Of a DNA stretch of 64,000 nt, positions 49,501 through 54,149 are shown piece after piece. The DNA is from Nelumbo lutea (lineage: Eukaryota; Streptophyta; Magnoliopsida; Proteales; Nelumbonaceae), in NCBI GenBank assembly GCA_022828595.1, contig JAKGHH010000004.1, positions 21,956,372 to 22,020,371 of the forward strand, given 5' to 3'. Every line of letters begins with the position of its first letter. The first letter of the stretch is position 1. Under the pieces are notes generated by a model. The model was given only the letters and a program-made list of their open reading frames with translations. It did not search any database and was not told the origin of the DNA. A program made the translations under genes and the position numbers.

Positions 49501-52500
49501 AGTTAATTGTATCTTGTTCCTTTCCTAGAGCTATTTGGAGTTAGATTTTTTCTTTGTTTTGGTGTAGGTGGAATCTGTCCACAGACTTAAGCCAACTGTT
49601 CGATCCTTCCTTTTTTGTGTGGCCAACAAAAAAAAGGAAAAATGATGTGGAGATGTATTAGAGCAGCCGCATTGTAGACAATTTGGGAAGAAAGGAATGC
49701 AAGGATATTCAAGGAAAAAGAAAGAAGCATTCGGGCTGTTGAGGATTGTATCTTGACTAGGGCAATCCACTGGTTGAGAACTTTGGACTTCTTTCATACC
49801 TTTTCCTTTGATGATATTTGGAGAAACTGGATAGCAGAGTCTAACAGCCATACAAGGACAGGGAATCTGTAGTGTGGACCCCTCCACCTCAAGGATGGGT
49901 AAAGCTGAACTTTGATGGCAGCAGCCAAGGAAACCCAGGCCCATCGGGGATAGGAGGGGTGCTGAGAGACACGAAGAGCAACATATTAGCCTTGTTTTCA
50001 GTCCCCGTGGGAATAGGAAACTCTAATAGAGCTGAGATTTTAGCTGCAGTACAAGGTATTCAGATTGCAGAACTATTAGGAGTCCAGCACTTGGTAGTTG
50101 AAGGAGACTCTCAAATTGTTTTGGGATGGTTGACAGACCCAGCTTCAGCCATGTGGTGACACAGATTTATTAAGGAAAGCCAACTGGCTTACAAAAAATA
50201 TGACTGTTACCTCTCTTTGGGTGGGAAGATCAGCAAACACCTTAGCGGATGGGTTAGCTAAGCAGGGGGCTACAAGGGAGCAGTTATTTTGGGCTGCTTT
50301 GTAATTTTATTTATGGTTAATTCGGTTTTATTCTGATGTAATACTTTTCTGAAGAGGTAACAGCTCGTGCCTCTTCAGTGTTTCCTGAACTGTTTTTCTG
50401 AATTAATAAATTTTCTTCATTCATCAAAAAAAAATCCAGTTAATTGCCTCTTAAGGTTAAAAATTATTATGCAGAATATAGTTTACTTAGACTTACAATA
50501 TACTATCCACACAATTGTCTAAATTACTTTCTAAATCAATGGAACAACATTGAAGAAACAGCAGTACAGTAATTACCTTTCTTTAGTTGCTTCTCAGGTG
50601 CATTCCTCAGCAAGAAAGAAATTGCATCTGCCATAAATTCTTGAATATAATCCTTAGGGTAATATCTTAAATGAACTGTGATCCTTCAATAAAGAGAATT
50701 TGTTAAAAGTTGTCGAGGCAAACAAGACTGGAAATAGTATATAATAAATGCAAGCAGAATGAGTTGAGCACAAATACACGAGAGAGAGAGAGAGAGAGAG
50801 AAAGAGAAAGAGAGTACGTTTTAATTTTAATTTTTAACACCCAAGTTACATAATAGAATTACCCAATAAACACTTTGTGTAATTTAAGAGCAACTATAGT
50901 GGAGGGAACTAGCAATAGAAGGTCAGTGGAAAGTTAGGGCAAAAATTATCTTTTTCAGTTGATAACAGTACTGAAAAGAATGAGATACTTGCATAGATGC
51001 CAAGCATCCCCAACATAGGCCAATCTAAGTCACCTACTTTATTTCTTCATATCATTGTATTAATATTTTAGGCTAGATTGCTATTTCCCAGCTTGGCCCA
51101 AAATAAATTTCTTCTATCCACCCCATGGTTCAAAATTTCAATATGATACACCCCATATCAGGAGTATCGTATCGTATCGTCTCTGTGGCGCATCAATATT
51201 TAAGGTGTTAACTTTGGTTCTCTATGATCATATCTTTTATTTGAGGTATATTTTGATTTCTAACTAATAAATTATACTAATTAAATTATTTTTTTATATC
51301 TTCTGAAGGGCTACACAACGGGGGGGTAGCCCATCCCCAAATCCAGGTGCAGGTGGGATTCGATCCCAAGTCTCTGCTACGACTAGCAGGAGACCTTAAA
51401 TTAATATCCAATAATTTTAACAATACAAAACCTATGTATTTAAAATTGCAAAGGAAAACAAAACCATCCTTCAATTCAGATGGTAGATAAGTAGTTAAAT
51501 CATCGGATTAAATGGGTCAATCCATGGTGTCATAGTTTTTGATAAGTAATGAGTCATATTCCATTAATTCAAAGATCGGTTACATGAAAATCCCCTTTCA
51601 GAGGCACAAGGTGCTGCCTCTCCATACAGAAAACACAAAAACTACATCAAAAAGTGCATGACTATTAAAAAGACACAAATTACAGTTGCGCCCAGAACAA
51701 TGTTTCCCTGTTTGTCCCTTGTTTTGCCAAAACATCAGCAAATGCATTAGCTGATCTCCTAACCCACTGTACTGTTTCAGATATATTCCTTGCCAGCCAT
51801 TTGAACTTCTTTATCTCATTCTTGTAGTCCCACGTGACATCTTTCAGATTATTTAACCAGTTGTTCACCACTGTCTTAGAGTCCCCTTCAACCAGAAGCT
51901 GCTCCACACCCATTTCTTTTGCAAGAATTATTCCTTGTATTGCAGCTAACAACTCTGCCCGAATAGAGTTCCCAACACCTAAAGGGCCAGAGTATAGTAA
52001 GACAGCCTCTCCAGCCTCATTCCTCAGTACACCTCCCAAACCAGAGGGACCCAGGTTGCCCTGGCTACTTCCATCAAAGTTCAACTTCAAAGAACCGTGA
52101 GGAGGGGGGACCCAGCTTATCTTTGAGGAGGAGCAACTTGCTACTGATAACTAATCCCTCCAACAGTCAGTAAAGGATAAATGATCAAACAAATCCAGAG
52201 TCTTTAACCAATGTATTGTCCTATAACAAATCCAGAGTCTTTAACCAATGTATTGTCCTATACAAAATGCAGTCCTTCAAGGCCTGACTGCTTCTCCCCT
52301 TTTCCTAGAAGATCCTAGCATTCCTTTCTTCCCAAACTGTCCATAACAAGGCTGCTCGTGCACACTCCACATTTTCCTTCCTCTTTTATGGGGCCAATAG
52401 AACATATAAGGGTTAAAGATTGTACTTACTTCTGTTGGCATATCCATGGTGTCATAGTTAAATAATAAAAATTTATAAATAAATAAAATTATAAAATATA

Positions 52501-54149
52501 CAAAGAAGTGAAATTTTTTAGCACATCTCTAATAGTATATATTTATCATATAAAAAAGTAAGTATGATAAATAAGAAGAATTGCTTATTAATGGTTGAAA
52601 TGAAATGCAAAATTTAAAAACTACCAAAAAACAAAACCATTTTCCTATTCAAGTGGTGGGTTGATGGTTCAACCTTTTAGGTCAAATGGGTAAAATAAAA
52701 ATAGAATTACTAAGAAATATAGAAGTTTTTAATAAAAAATATGTATTTATTGTGTCAAAAAAATAAGTGTGGCTAGTAAAATTATTTTTATTAATGATGA
52801 AAATAGAATAGAAACTTAAACTAACTCTAAAGAAAACTATTTTCTATCTAAGTAGTGGTCAACAATCCATAGGGATCTACTTAGGTGAGCCCAGCCCAAT
52901 GACCTAGCTCTAGTAATTATAAAAACATTTAAAATAAAAATCAGATTAAATTAGGATAGAGAATAAGATAAAGTATAAACCTGTTAGTACTATATATATT
53001 CTACACCTCATGTATTATATGCCTGTAGCCAATACATACAAATAAAAGATAAGAAAAAAGAAAAAAATTAAATTAAGAGTTATAAGATAAGCATAAGCAC
53101 ATTAGTATAATATAAATATATGTGCAAAATTTTTAAGATATTGTACTTGTAAAGAAGTATATCAAATGAGGAAGCATACAAGGATAAGTGTATAAATAGC
53201 ATGTACATGTACATTGAATTAATTTACTAACCTAAAAAAACAAAAAAGCATGTGATATTGATGAAATAAATGCTTTTAGTTTTTATGTCCATTAATCTGT
53301 TATAATTTGATAACGTGCAAGGCCTTTCATTAACTACGCAATTACACTTCCAATAATGTTTCATTAACATATTCTGTGCATGCTTTTGGCTTTTAAATCC
53401 ATTAATCTTCTATAATTATATATATATATATGACTAAGCAATTACACTTCCGGCAATGTTTCATTAACAAACTCAATGTTCTAGTAACCTTTCCCTGATT
53501 TTTCAATATTTTCCAGATATCGTAGCAAAAAAAAAGAGCTTTTGAAACATCCATCAATATCAAATTGCAAAAGATGGGGCCACATGGGCTCCTTCGGAAC
53601 CTACTCCCATGTCCTCTTTTGCTCAAAAAGAGTACCATTATACAAGTGCAAATAAATGATCTAAGCAGAGTTTTGCAAAGTGGGAACTTTAATAACAACT
53701 TTTAAGCAGCAGCACATGATATGCAAATTGCAGACAGTAATTATCATATGACAATCATAATGTCCTTGTTCAAAGACCCTCATAAGAATCATTAGAGATG
53801 ATCAAAAACTTTTATAAAAAAGAAATAAGCAATAGAGTAAGCACCTTCTCTGTTTAAATAGAGTTCTATTTAAACCTATATTTACTTACTTGAACACATG
53901 AACAACATCCCTTACAAGATACTTCTGCAAATACATCATGATACAAGACCATGACGTAAAAATCTGCAACATCAGAGGTGCCAAATAAATATTAAACGTG
54001 GTTTTCAGATGAGTAAATATATGCATTTGAGAACAGGAAAATAAAAAGACAAGAACATCTACTCATTTACCTGCTCAAGGATTTCTGGTTCCCTTTCAGC
54101 ACCATCTTTAAGGAGAGACACTATGCAATCGGTGATCCTCTGCAGAAAG
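7251..54149 (-). CDS. UTP20: UTP20/DRIM-family U3 small-nucleolar-RNA-associated protein 20, partial spliced gene (22 exons in window)
   Basis: The product belongs to the UTP20 (DRIM) family, a nucleolar HEAT/ARM-repeat scaffold of the small-subunit processome required for 18S rRNA processing. Exons in coding order: 54149-54071, 53963-53890, 50683-50577, 37362-37180, 30167-29967, 29245-29029, 24285-24211, 24096-23747, 21662-21470, 21323-21071, 20982-20643, 19380-19200, 18818-18557, 18422-17964, 14853-14387, 10831-10695, 10614-10433, 10325-9936, 9822-9697, 9612-9547, 9474-7640, 7530-7251. They sum to 6457 nt and stay in one frame across all junctions, with GT-AG borders except one GC-AG intron. 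Family-like segments include [50 protein letters not shown] and [13 protein letters not shown]. Start and stop codons are outside the window; from the family length (about 2,500-2,800 residues) roughly 80 percent is present. Identification is from recalled family similarity, not a search. Confidence 0.9.
7640..9474 (-). CDS. UTP20: UTP20 exon 21 in window (1.8-kb exon)
   Basis: The acceptor is CGTTCTTGCAG|AAC. The exon is open for 611 codons plus two bases, from [20 protein letters not shown] to HLDFLLSNL. It carries most of the C-terminal HEAT-repeat region seen here. It ends at a GC donor, CTGAG|GCAAGG; joining there gives [12 protein letters not shown] in frame. Confidence 0.92.
9547..9612 (-). 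CDS. UTP20: UTP20 exon 20 in window (22-codon micro-exon)
   Basis: The acceptor is CATTCTTACAG|AAA and the donor CCAGAG|GTAACC. It encodes [20 protein letters not shown] plus PE, the arginine-rich segment preceding FVPLFF in the family. At 66 nt it is the shortest exon seen. Confidence 0.9.
9697..9822 (-). CDS. UTP20: UTP20 exon 19 in window
   Basis: The acceptor is TTATTTCAG|GAG and the donor CACCTACAG|GTTTTT. It is 42 codons, [20 protein letters not shown] through [11 protein letters not shown]. The following intron is only 84 bp. Confidence 0.9.
9936..10325 (-). CDS. UTP20: UTP20 exon 18 in window
   Basis: The acceptor is TTTGATACAG|GCA and the donor TTCAAAAG|GTGTCA. It is exactly 130 codons in phase 0, from [20 protein letters not shown] to [15 protein letters not shown]. 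Confidence 0.9.
10433..10614 (-). CDS. UTP20: UTP20 exon 17 in window
   Basis: The acceptor is TTTACCGCAG|AA and the donor CTTTCTG|GTAACA. It encodes [20 protein letters not shown] and ends [17 protein letters not shown]. Confidence 0.9.
10695..10831 (-). CDS. UTP20: UTP20 exon 16 in window
   Basis: The acceptor is TATACTAG|A and the donor AAAACAG|GTAAGA. It encodes [20 protein letters not shown] then [20 protein letters not shown]. The split Glu codon joins it to EECMEGLQV of the next exon. Confidence 0.9.
12375..13078 (+). pseudogene. Copia reverse transcriptase, broken
   Basis: Motifs seen are [71 protein letters not shown] and the catalytic YVDDIVVTG. Stops and a frameshift near 12660-12720 and at 13076 inactivate it. 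Confidence 0.85.
13100..13570 (+). pseudogene. Copia RNase H / polyprotein C-terminus
   Basis: It contains the usual Copia RNase H words: [11 protein letters not shown] near 13220, [34 protein letters not shown] and [12 protein letters not shown], ending [20 protein letters not shown] just before the polypurine tract. A deletion after the RT joins it out of frame. Confidence 0.85.
14151..14386. other. UTP20 intron sequence
   Basis: No feature was seen beyond the GT donor of exon 15 at 14385-14386. Confidence 0.5.
14387..14853 (-). CDS. UTP20: UTP20 exon 15 in window
   Basis: The acceptor is ATTTTGCAG|TCT and the donor CTGCAAG|GTTTGT. It encodes [20 protein letters not shown] through [12 protein letters not shown] (155 codons plus two bases). 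A 3.1-kb intron containing MITE and Copia remnants precedes it. Confidence 0.9.
14854..15504. other. UTP20 intron sequence, nothing recognised
   Basis: Short ORFs only. No repeat ends or protein similarity were seen. Confidence 0.45.
15505..15745 (-). mobile_element. Old LINE 3' tail (RNase H C-terminus)
   Basis: On the minus strand it reads [14 protein letters not shown] then WELLFWA, the end of a LINE RNase H domain with two stops, followed by a 3' UTR and a short A-rich end at about 15505. Confidence 0.5.
15746..16291. other. UTP20 intron sequence, nothing recognised
   Basis: AT-rich, with no coding or repeat signature that I recognise. Confidence 0.4.
16300..16968. mobile_element. CATAG-family MITE, intact ends, perfect 8-bp TSD
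   Basis: The ends are CATAGTTTTCAAAGCG and, inverted, CATAGTCGTCAAGGCG. Perfect 8-bp duplications CTGTTTAT lie at 16292-16299 and 16969-16976. It is inverted relative to the copy at 367-1246 and lacks the nested CAAGG element, so it shows the empty site. The interior has a GTA/GAA-rich microsatellite near 16600. Confidence 0.8.
17045..17250. repeat. Dispersed plant repeat (CCCAACTATATGGGGTTGGCTA type), possible RTE-LINE tail
   Basis: The words CCTTTTCCCAACTATATGGG and GTTGGCTA, with ATC repeats at the left edge, match a common plant repeat that I associate with the 3' ends of RTE-clade LINEs. A related fragment lies near 49370-49450 and possibly 23440-23600. The class is uncertain. Confidence 0.4.
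17465..17780 (+). pseudogene. Copia integrase C-terminal remnant
   Basis: On the plus strand it reads [27 protein letters not shown], then [13 protein letters not shown], resembling the integrase-to-RT linker of Copia polyproteins. No LTRs are seen. Scattered stops; an old fragment. Confidence 0.5.
17964..18422 (-). CDS. UTP20: UTP20 exon 14 in window
   Basis: The acceptor is CCTTTTCAG|AAT and the donor ACTATG|GTAATA. It encodes [33 protein letters not shown] and a long helical stretch to SATENPTM (153 codons). It lies in the central conserved part of the family. Confidence 0.9.
18557..18818 (-). CDS. UTP20: UTP20 exon 13 in window
   Basis: The acceptor is GGTTTTCTCAG|G and the donor ACGGAAG|GTATTG. 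It encodes [20 protein letters not shown] and continues to [21 protein letters not shown]. It ends in phase 0, matching exon 14. Confidence 0.9.
19200..19380 (-). CDS. UTP20: UTP20 exon 12 in window
   Basis: The acceptor is CACTTATTAG|AT and the donor TTGAGAG|GTACAG. It encodes [20 protein letters not shown] and then [20 protein letters not shown], closing with [11 protein letters not shown]. Confidence 0.88.
19560..20405. repeat. Degenerate hAT-like MITE remnant within intron
   Basis: GC-rich edges (GGTGCAATGCAAGGC near 19615; GTGCCTAGGTGCACC near 20370; CATTTAAACACTGA at about 20391-20404) and an AT-rich core resemble the MITE at 2853-3566. Target duplications were not found. Confidence 0.35.
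20643..20982 (-). CDS. UTP20: UTP20 exon 11 in window
   Basis: The acceptor is AAAATTTCAG|GTT and the donor TCATGTG|GTATGG. It encodes [20 protein letters not shown] through [15 protein letters not shown]. The final G plus AT of the next exon makes an Asp codon, giving [10 protein letters not shown] across the junction. Confidence 0.88.
21071..21323 (-). CDS. UTP20: UTP20 exon 10 in window, carries a basic NLS-like cluster
   Basis: The acceptor is ACTAATGATAG|T and the donor CATAAC|GTATGT. It encodes [20 protein letters not shown], then [12 protein letters not shown]. Near its end is [10 protein letters not shown], a monopartite nuclear-localisation-like cluster that fits a nucleolar protein. 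The polypyrimidine tract is weak, but this is the only acceptor I found that matches the GG phase left by exon 9. Confidence 0.82.
21470..21662 (-). CDS. UTP20: UTP20 exon 9 in window
   Basis: The acceptor is TTTCTTCAG|AT and the donor CATGG|GTAAGC. It encodes [20 protein letters not shown] and ends FLDSVH plus GG of a split Gly codon. Phase accounting fixes the next acceptor at 21323. Confidence 0.88.
22038..22878. mobile_element. CATAG-family MITE, perfect 8-bp TSD
   Basis: This 841-bp element has ends CATAGTTGTCAAGCC and, inverted, CATAGTTTTCAAGGGCC. Perfect duplications CTTCAACC lie at 22030-22037 and 22879-22886. The core has repeated GGGGCTCCACC-like words. No ORF. Confidence 0.82.
22887..23746. 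other. UTP20 intron sequence with weak repeat content
   Basis: 23440-23600 shares words such as CCATTCTGTTTAGTG with the repeat at 17045-17250. Otherwise nothing was recognised. The minus ORFs here lack UTP20 similarity and do not fit splice phase. Confidence 0.4.
23747..24096 (-). CDS. UTP20: UTP20 exon 8 in window
   Basis: The acceptor is GAACTTTCAG|T and the donor GGAGCAG|GTGAGT. It encodes [20 protein letters not shown] and about 96 further residues ending [14 protein letters not shown]. The split Asp codon (G|AT) is completed by the next exon. Confidence 0.9.
24211..24285 (-). CDS. UTP20: UTP20 exon 7 in window
   Basis: This is a 75-nt exon with acceptor ACCTTTTTCAG|T and donor ATATTAAG|GTAAAA. 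It encodes [20 protein letters not shown] plus SHIL. A mutated partial copy of this exon and its flanks lies just upstream at about 24362-24472. Confidence 0.85.
24362..24472 (-). pseudogene. Duplicated, decayed copy of UTP20 exon 7
   Basis: The segment repeats exon 7 (24211-24285) and its upstream intron. ATATGACTTCTAAAGACATA is identical and GGTCAACCATG recurs beyond the acceptor. About 27 nt of exon sequence is missing, and the GT donor has become GA. The remaining acceptor-like tract precedes [15 protein letters not shown] in translation. Without a donor it cannot be spliced as an exon. Confidence 0.75.
24663..25007 (-). pseudogene. LINE RNase H domain fragment
   Basis: It reads [38 protein letters not shown] and [20 protein letters not shown]: the FDGS and EGDS motifs of the LINE-borne RNase H. 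The distal ADxLAKQG box is out of frame after about 24690. Near-identical to 43720-44109. Confidence 0.8.
25483..25590 (-). repeat. 54-bp in-frame tandem duplication inside the LINE
   Basis: Two units (25483-25536 and 25537-25590) differ at one base. In translation [17 protein letters not shown] is repeated. The sister copy near 44590-44640 has a single unit, so the duplication arose after the two segments separated. Confidence 0.85.
26289..27388 (-). pseudogene. LINE endonuclease and N-terminal reverse-transcriptase region
   Basis: A 232-codon frame (27388-26690) carries the endonuclease end (GGDFNVI; SDHYLI) and the linker, followed after a frameshift by a 139-codon frame with the RT start ([16 protein letters not shown]). 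The frame enters foreign sequence at 26333. Confidence 0.75.
27733..28110 (+). mobile_element. Very degenerate LINE RNase H relic
   Basis: The plus strand shows [14 protein letters not shown] and then SNLTIESDS across stops, which fits an old RNase H domain abutting the opposite-strand LINE. Confidence 0.4.
28205..28790. repeat. GGTTTGACC/ACCGGTT-rich dispersed repeat
   Basis: The left edge (AACCAGACCAGGCATAAAAC) and the right edge (GGCCGGTCCAATCCAG) are roughly complementary and rich in ACCGG words, like the sequence surrounding 31100-31260 and 34650-34700. Probably a MITE-like family. No clear target duplication. Confidence 0.4.
29029..29245 (-). CDS. UTP20: UTP20 exon 6 in window
   Basis: The acceptor is TTCTTTTACAG|AT and the donor AACCCATG|GTAATG. 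It encodes [20 protein letters not shown] up to [15 protein letters not shown]. It exits with TG of a split codon that becomes Cys with the next exon. Confidence 0.88.
29310..29690 (-). mobile_element. LINE 3' tail (RNase H end) with small internal insertion
   Basis: On the minus strand it reads [20 protein letters not shown] and then 3' UTR to a T-run at 29310 (minus A-tail). About 29400-29480 is an AT-rich insert with GGGTTCGAGTCCCAC, a box-B-like word suggesting a SINE scrap. Confidence 0.55.
29801..29942 (-). mobile_element. 142-bp LINE-type 3' tail inserted next to the exon 5 splice donor
   Basis: It begins with a T-run (minus A-tail) and contains GAAATCAGTTAACTTC on the minus strand, like the LINE tail near 54620. 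A perfect 21-bp target duplication flanks it (29780-29800 and 29943-29963). The exon-side copy of the duplication ends inside the GTGAGT donor of UTP20 exon 5 at 29961-29966. Confidence 0.85.
29967..30167 (-). CDS. UTP20: UTP20 exon 5 in window
   Basis: The acceptor is GGGTATGCAG|GT and the donor GTTTCAG|GTGAGT. It encodes [20 protein letters not shown] and then [20 protein letters not shown]. It contains no in-frame ATG, so simple ORF scans miss it. A small retroelement sits directly downstream of its splice donor. Confidence 0.85.
30168..31253. other. UTP20 intron sequence; right end is a GGTTGACC-type repeat
   Basis: Nothing coding was seen in 30168-31090. From about 31100 the words CAGACCAGTCAACCAATCAC and GGTTGAACCACTTAAC mark a dispersed repeat that continues beyond the MITE and LINE insertions, to about 34700. 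Confidence 0.4.
31262..32083. mobile_element. hAT-like MITE rich in GGATCGGAT repeats, with nested MITE
   Basis: The ends are TAGGGATGCAAATGGATC and, inverted, TAGGGGTGCAAATGGATC, matching the hAT pattern YARNG. The flanks are TTGACCTG (31254-31261) and TTGACTTG (32084-32091), 7/8 identical. Subterminal arrays of GATCCGAT/GGATCGGAT are conspicuous. A CAAGG-family MITE sits inside at 31733-31971. Confidence 0.82.
31733..31971. mobile_element. CAAGG-family MITE, 239 bp
   Basis: The ends are CAAGGTTCAATGTATC and, inverted, CAAGGTTCAAAGTATCG. The flanks are GATCTGAT (31725-31732) and GATTTGAT (31972-31979), 7/8 identical. The interior contains GTATCGATAC/GATACGTATC-like words. Non-coding. Confidence 0.85.
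32339..34218 (+). mobile_element. 5'-truncated LINE with 18-bp TSD
   Basis: The flanking duplications AAATACGAGCAATTATGT (32321-32338) and AAATACGAGCTATTATGT (34219-34236) differ at one base, and an A-tail precedes the second. The coding remnant starts after the RT core ([20 protein letters not shown]), continues through [16 protein letters not shown] and ends in an open RNase H domain. Confidence 0.88.
33656..34081 (+). pseudogene. LINE RNase H domain, open (141 codons)
   Basis: It carries [52 protein letters not shown] and [20 protein letters not shown]. The D-E-D-type acidic positions (FDD, AE, EGDS, AD) are all visible. Only the domain is open; the upstream polyprotein is broken. Confidence 0.8.
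34290..34362. repeat. CT-rich microsatellite
   Basis: Two CT runs separated by a short spacer. Confidence 0.9.
34363..35129. other. Repeat-derived intron sequence
   Basis: 34370-34700 carries ACCAACCACTTCCAACCAC and GACCAGGACAGTTGAACC, the continuation of the GGTTGACC-type repeat. 34700-35129 shows nothing recognisable. Confidence 0.4.
35130..35560 (-). mobile_element. Old LINE C-terminal remnant
   Basis: The minus-strand frame reads [12 protein letters not shown], the motif seen after the zinc-finger-like region of LINE polyproteins, preceded by [14 protein letters not shown]. No A-tail or target duplication was identified. Confidence 0.5.
35606..35714. mobile_element. Tourist-like MITE, 109 bp
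   Basis: The inverted termini GGCTCAGTTTGGAAGGAGTA and TACTCCTTCCAAACTGAGCA match over about 20 bp. It is flanked by TAA (35603-35605) and TAA (35715-35717), the trinucleotide duplication of PIF/Harbinger MITEs. Confidence 0.82.
35721..36088. mobile_element. Second Tourist-like MITE, 368 bp, directly abutting the first
   Basis: The termini are GGCTGCATTTGTTT and, inverted, GGCTGCGTTTGTTT. It is flanked by TAA at 35718-35720 and 36089-36091. Only its own TAA separates it from the neighbouring MITE. Confidence 0.8.
36092..36490. other. UTP20 intron sequence, nothing recognised
   Basis: No ORF or repeat signature was seen. Confidence 0.4.
36506..36644 (-). mobile_element. tRNA-derived SINE
   Basis: On the minus strand it starts near AGCTGGTTGGTAAGGTC (box-A-like), has GGGATCAAATACCACC (box-B-like), and ends in an A-rich tail (plus T-run at 36506). 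TTCTTCTTTCTT-like duplications flank it (about 36495-36506 and 36646-36656). Related copies lie at 48909-48977 and 51291-51400. Confidence 0.65.
36657..37179. other. UTP20 intron sequence, nothing recognised
   Basis: AT-rich. It ends at the exon 4 donor (37178-37179). Confidence 0.45.
37180..37362 (-). CDS. UTP20: UTP20 exon 4 in window
   Basis: The acceptor is GTAATCCAG|GT and the donor GCTCAAG|GTAAGA. It encodes [20 protein letters not shown] followed by [27 protein letters not shown] in two blocks. Entry and exit phases (2 bases in, 1 base out) match exons 3 and 5. Confidence 0.88.
37363..37875. other. UTP20 intron sequence upstream of exon 4
   Basis: It includes the acceptor tract GATGTAATCCAG. 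Nothing else was recognised. Confidence 0.45.
37876..38540 (-). mobile_element. 5'-truncated LINE 3' end (RNase H)
   Basis: The minus strand carries [38 protein letters not shown] and [12 protein letters not shown], then a stop followed by [13 protein letters not shown]-runs at about 37878 and 37890 on the plus strand mark the A-tail, possibly with a second short tail. Confidence 0.7.
38902..39068 (-). mobile_element. Au-like SINE with perfect 15-bp TSD
   Basis: The minus strand begins with a tRNA-like head (TGGCGGAATGGTTGG box A, GGGTTCAAATCTT box B). It contains the words AGCCTCATGCACTGGGCTGC and GGTAAGGCTGC that I know from Au SINEs. The duplication TTTGGAGCAACTAAA is perfect (38887-38901, 39069-39083). 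Confidence 0.85.
40601..41227 (+). pseudogene. LINE reverse-transcriptase fragment
   Basis: 208 open codons contain [20 protein letters not shown] and the catalytic box [15 protein letters not shown] (FVDD variant), then [16 protein letters not shown] and [13 protein letters not shown] typical plant LINE RT palm and thumb. Confidence 0.82.
42455..42887 (+). pseudogene. LINE RNase H domain
   Basis: It reads [59 protein letters not shown] and [20 protein letters not shown]. It is open for most of its length and belongs to the 40564-43031 LINE. Confidence 0.8.
43142..43487. repeat. Large imperfect inverted repeat (hairpin), arms about 120 bp
   Basis: The left arm (43142-43260) and the right arm (43358-43487) are reverse complements with few mismatches; for example TTGATTGAACCCTCAAAAAT recurs inverted near 43465. 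The spacer is about 97 bp. The arms contain the CAAGG/CATAG junction sequence, so the palindrome formed inside the nested MITEs. Confidence 0.82.
43586..44774 (-). mobile_element. 5'-truncated LINE 3' segment inside the CATAG MITE
   Basis: A T-run at 43586 marks the minus A-tail. The zinc-finger-like region (44653-44462) and RNase H (44109-43720) are visible. The MITE word CCCTATATTTTTTGAA is repeated at both sides (about 43562-43578 and 44780-44796) as a degenerate target duplication. It is the proposed source of the segment at 24473-26333. Confidence 0.8.
46209..47258 (+). pseudogene. Copia gag, two in-frame TAG stops
   Basis: It starts [14 protein letters not shown], has the Copia gag core ([35 protein letters not shown]) and a zinc knuckle [14 protein letters not shown] (CX2CX4HX4C). 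In-frame TAG codons at 46587-46589 and 46617-46619 stand where related gags usually have Gln, so each looks like a CAG-to-TAG change. Confidence 0.88.
47380..48039 (+). pseudogene. Copia RNase H / polyprotein C-terminus
   Basis: 219 open codons include [60 protein letters not shown] and [20 protein letters not shown]. It ends just before the polypurine tract and right LTR. Confidence 0.9.
48441..49496. other. UTP20 intron sequence with SINE and repeat fragments
   Basis: 48909-48977 is a truncated copy of the tRNA-derived SINE at 36506 (AAGGGCTACACAACAGGGG, GCTGGTTGGCACC). 49370-49450 carries GGTTGGGATAAGGC followed by a GAT/GGT microsatellite, like an RTE-LINE tail. The rest is not recognised. 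Confidence 0.5.
49510..50433 (+). mobile_element. 5'-truncated LINE, perfect 13-bp TSD
   Basis: Duplications ATCCAGTTAATTG lie at 49497-49509 and 50434-50446, the second after an A-tail. It contains the tail of the zinc-finger-like region ([14 protein letters not shown]) and an RNase H domain. Confidence 0.9.
49872..50159 (+). pseudogene. LINE RNase H domain, truncated by a stop
   Basis: It reads [39 protein letters not shown] and [20 protein letters not shown], then a stop. The distal LAKQG box follows in another frame. Confidence 0.8.
50577..50683 (-). CDS. UTP20: UTP20 exon 3 in window
   Basis: The acceptor is TATTGAAG|G and the donor AAAGAAAG|GTAATT. It encodes [20 protein letters not shown] followed by [15 protein letters not shown], a strongly family-like N-terminal HEAT segment. 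It is followed downstream by a 13.2-kb intron. Confidence 0.9.
50781..50815. repeat. GA microsatellite
   Basis: A run of GA dinucleotides with a few AAAG interruptions, inside the intron upstream of exon 3. Confidence 0.9.
50816..51290. other. UTP20 intron with a CAAGG-MITE scrap
   Basis: 51126-51220 (CATGGTTCAAAATTTC, then GTATCGTATCGTATCG) resembles one half of the CAAGG MITE family. The rest is unassigned. Confidence 0.4.
51291..51400 (-). mobile_element. tRNA-derived SINE fragment
   Basis: The minus strand has GGGATCGAATCCCACC (good box B) and AGGGGCTACCCC-like words shared with 36506-36644. The T-run at about 51287 is the minus A-tail. The head is missing. Confidence 0.6.
51538..52441 (-). 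mobile_element. 5'-truncated LINE, perfect 18-bp TSD
   Basis: Duplications ATCCATGGTGTCATAGTT lie at 51520-51537 and 52442-52459. The minus strand carries the RNase H (52090-51680) and part of the zinc-finger tail. It is very similar to the LINE at 62905-64000. A 37-bp tandem duplication at 52188-52261 shifts its frame. Confidence 0.9.
51680..52090 (-). pseudogene. LINE RNase H domain, open (136 codons)
   Basis: It reads [56 protein letters not shown] and [20 protein letters not shown]. Acidic RNase H positions are present. Confidence 0.8.
52460..53889. other. AT-rich UTP20 intron sequence
   Basis: Low-complexity AT-rich DNA with GGTTCAACC-like scraps near 52670 and a partly repeated pair of segments (53330-53370 and 53430-53470). 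No coding potential was recognised. Confidence 0.45.
53890..53963 (-). CDS. UTP20: UTP20 exon 2 in window
   Basis: The acceptor is GATGTTGCAG|ATT and the donor TTCAA|GTAAGT. It encodes [20 protein letters not shown] and ends on two bases of a split Lys codon that the next exon completes. It lies only 107 bp from exon 1. Confidence 0.88.
54071..54149 (-). CDS. UTP20: UTP20 exon 1 of those in window
   Basis: The acceptor is CTTTTGCAG|CTTT and the donor GAGCAG|GTAAAT. It reads C-TTT-CTG..., giving [20 protein letters not shown]. It enters with one base of a split codon, so at least one more upstream exon exists above 54150, but none is recognisable before the window ends. Confidence 0.85.
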
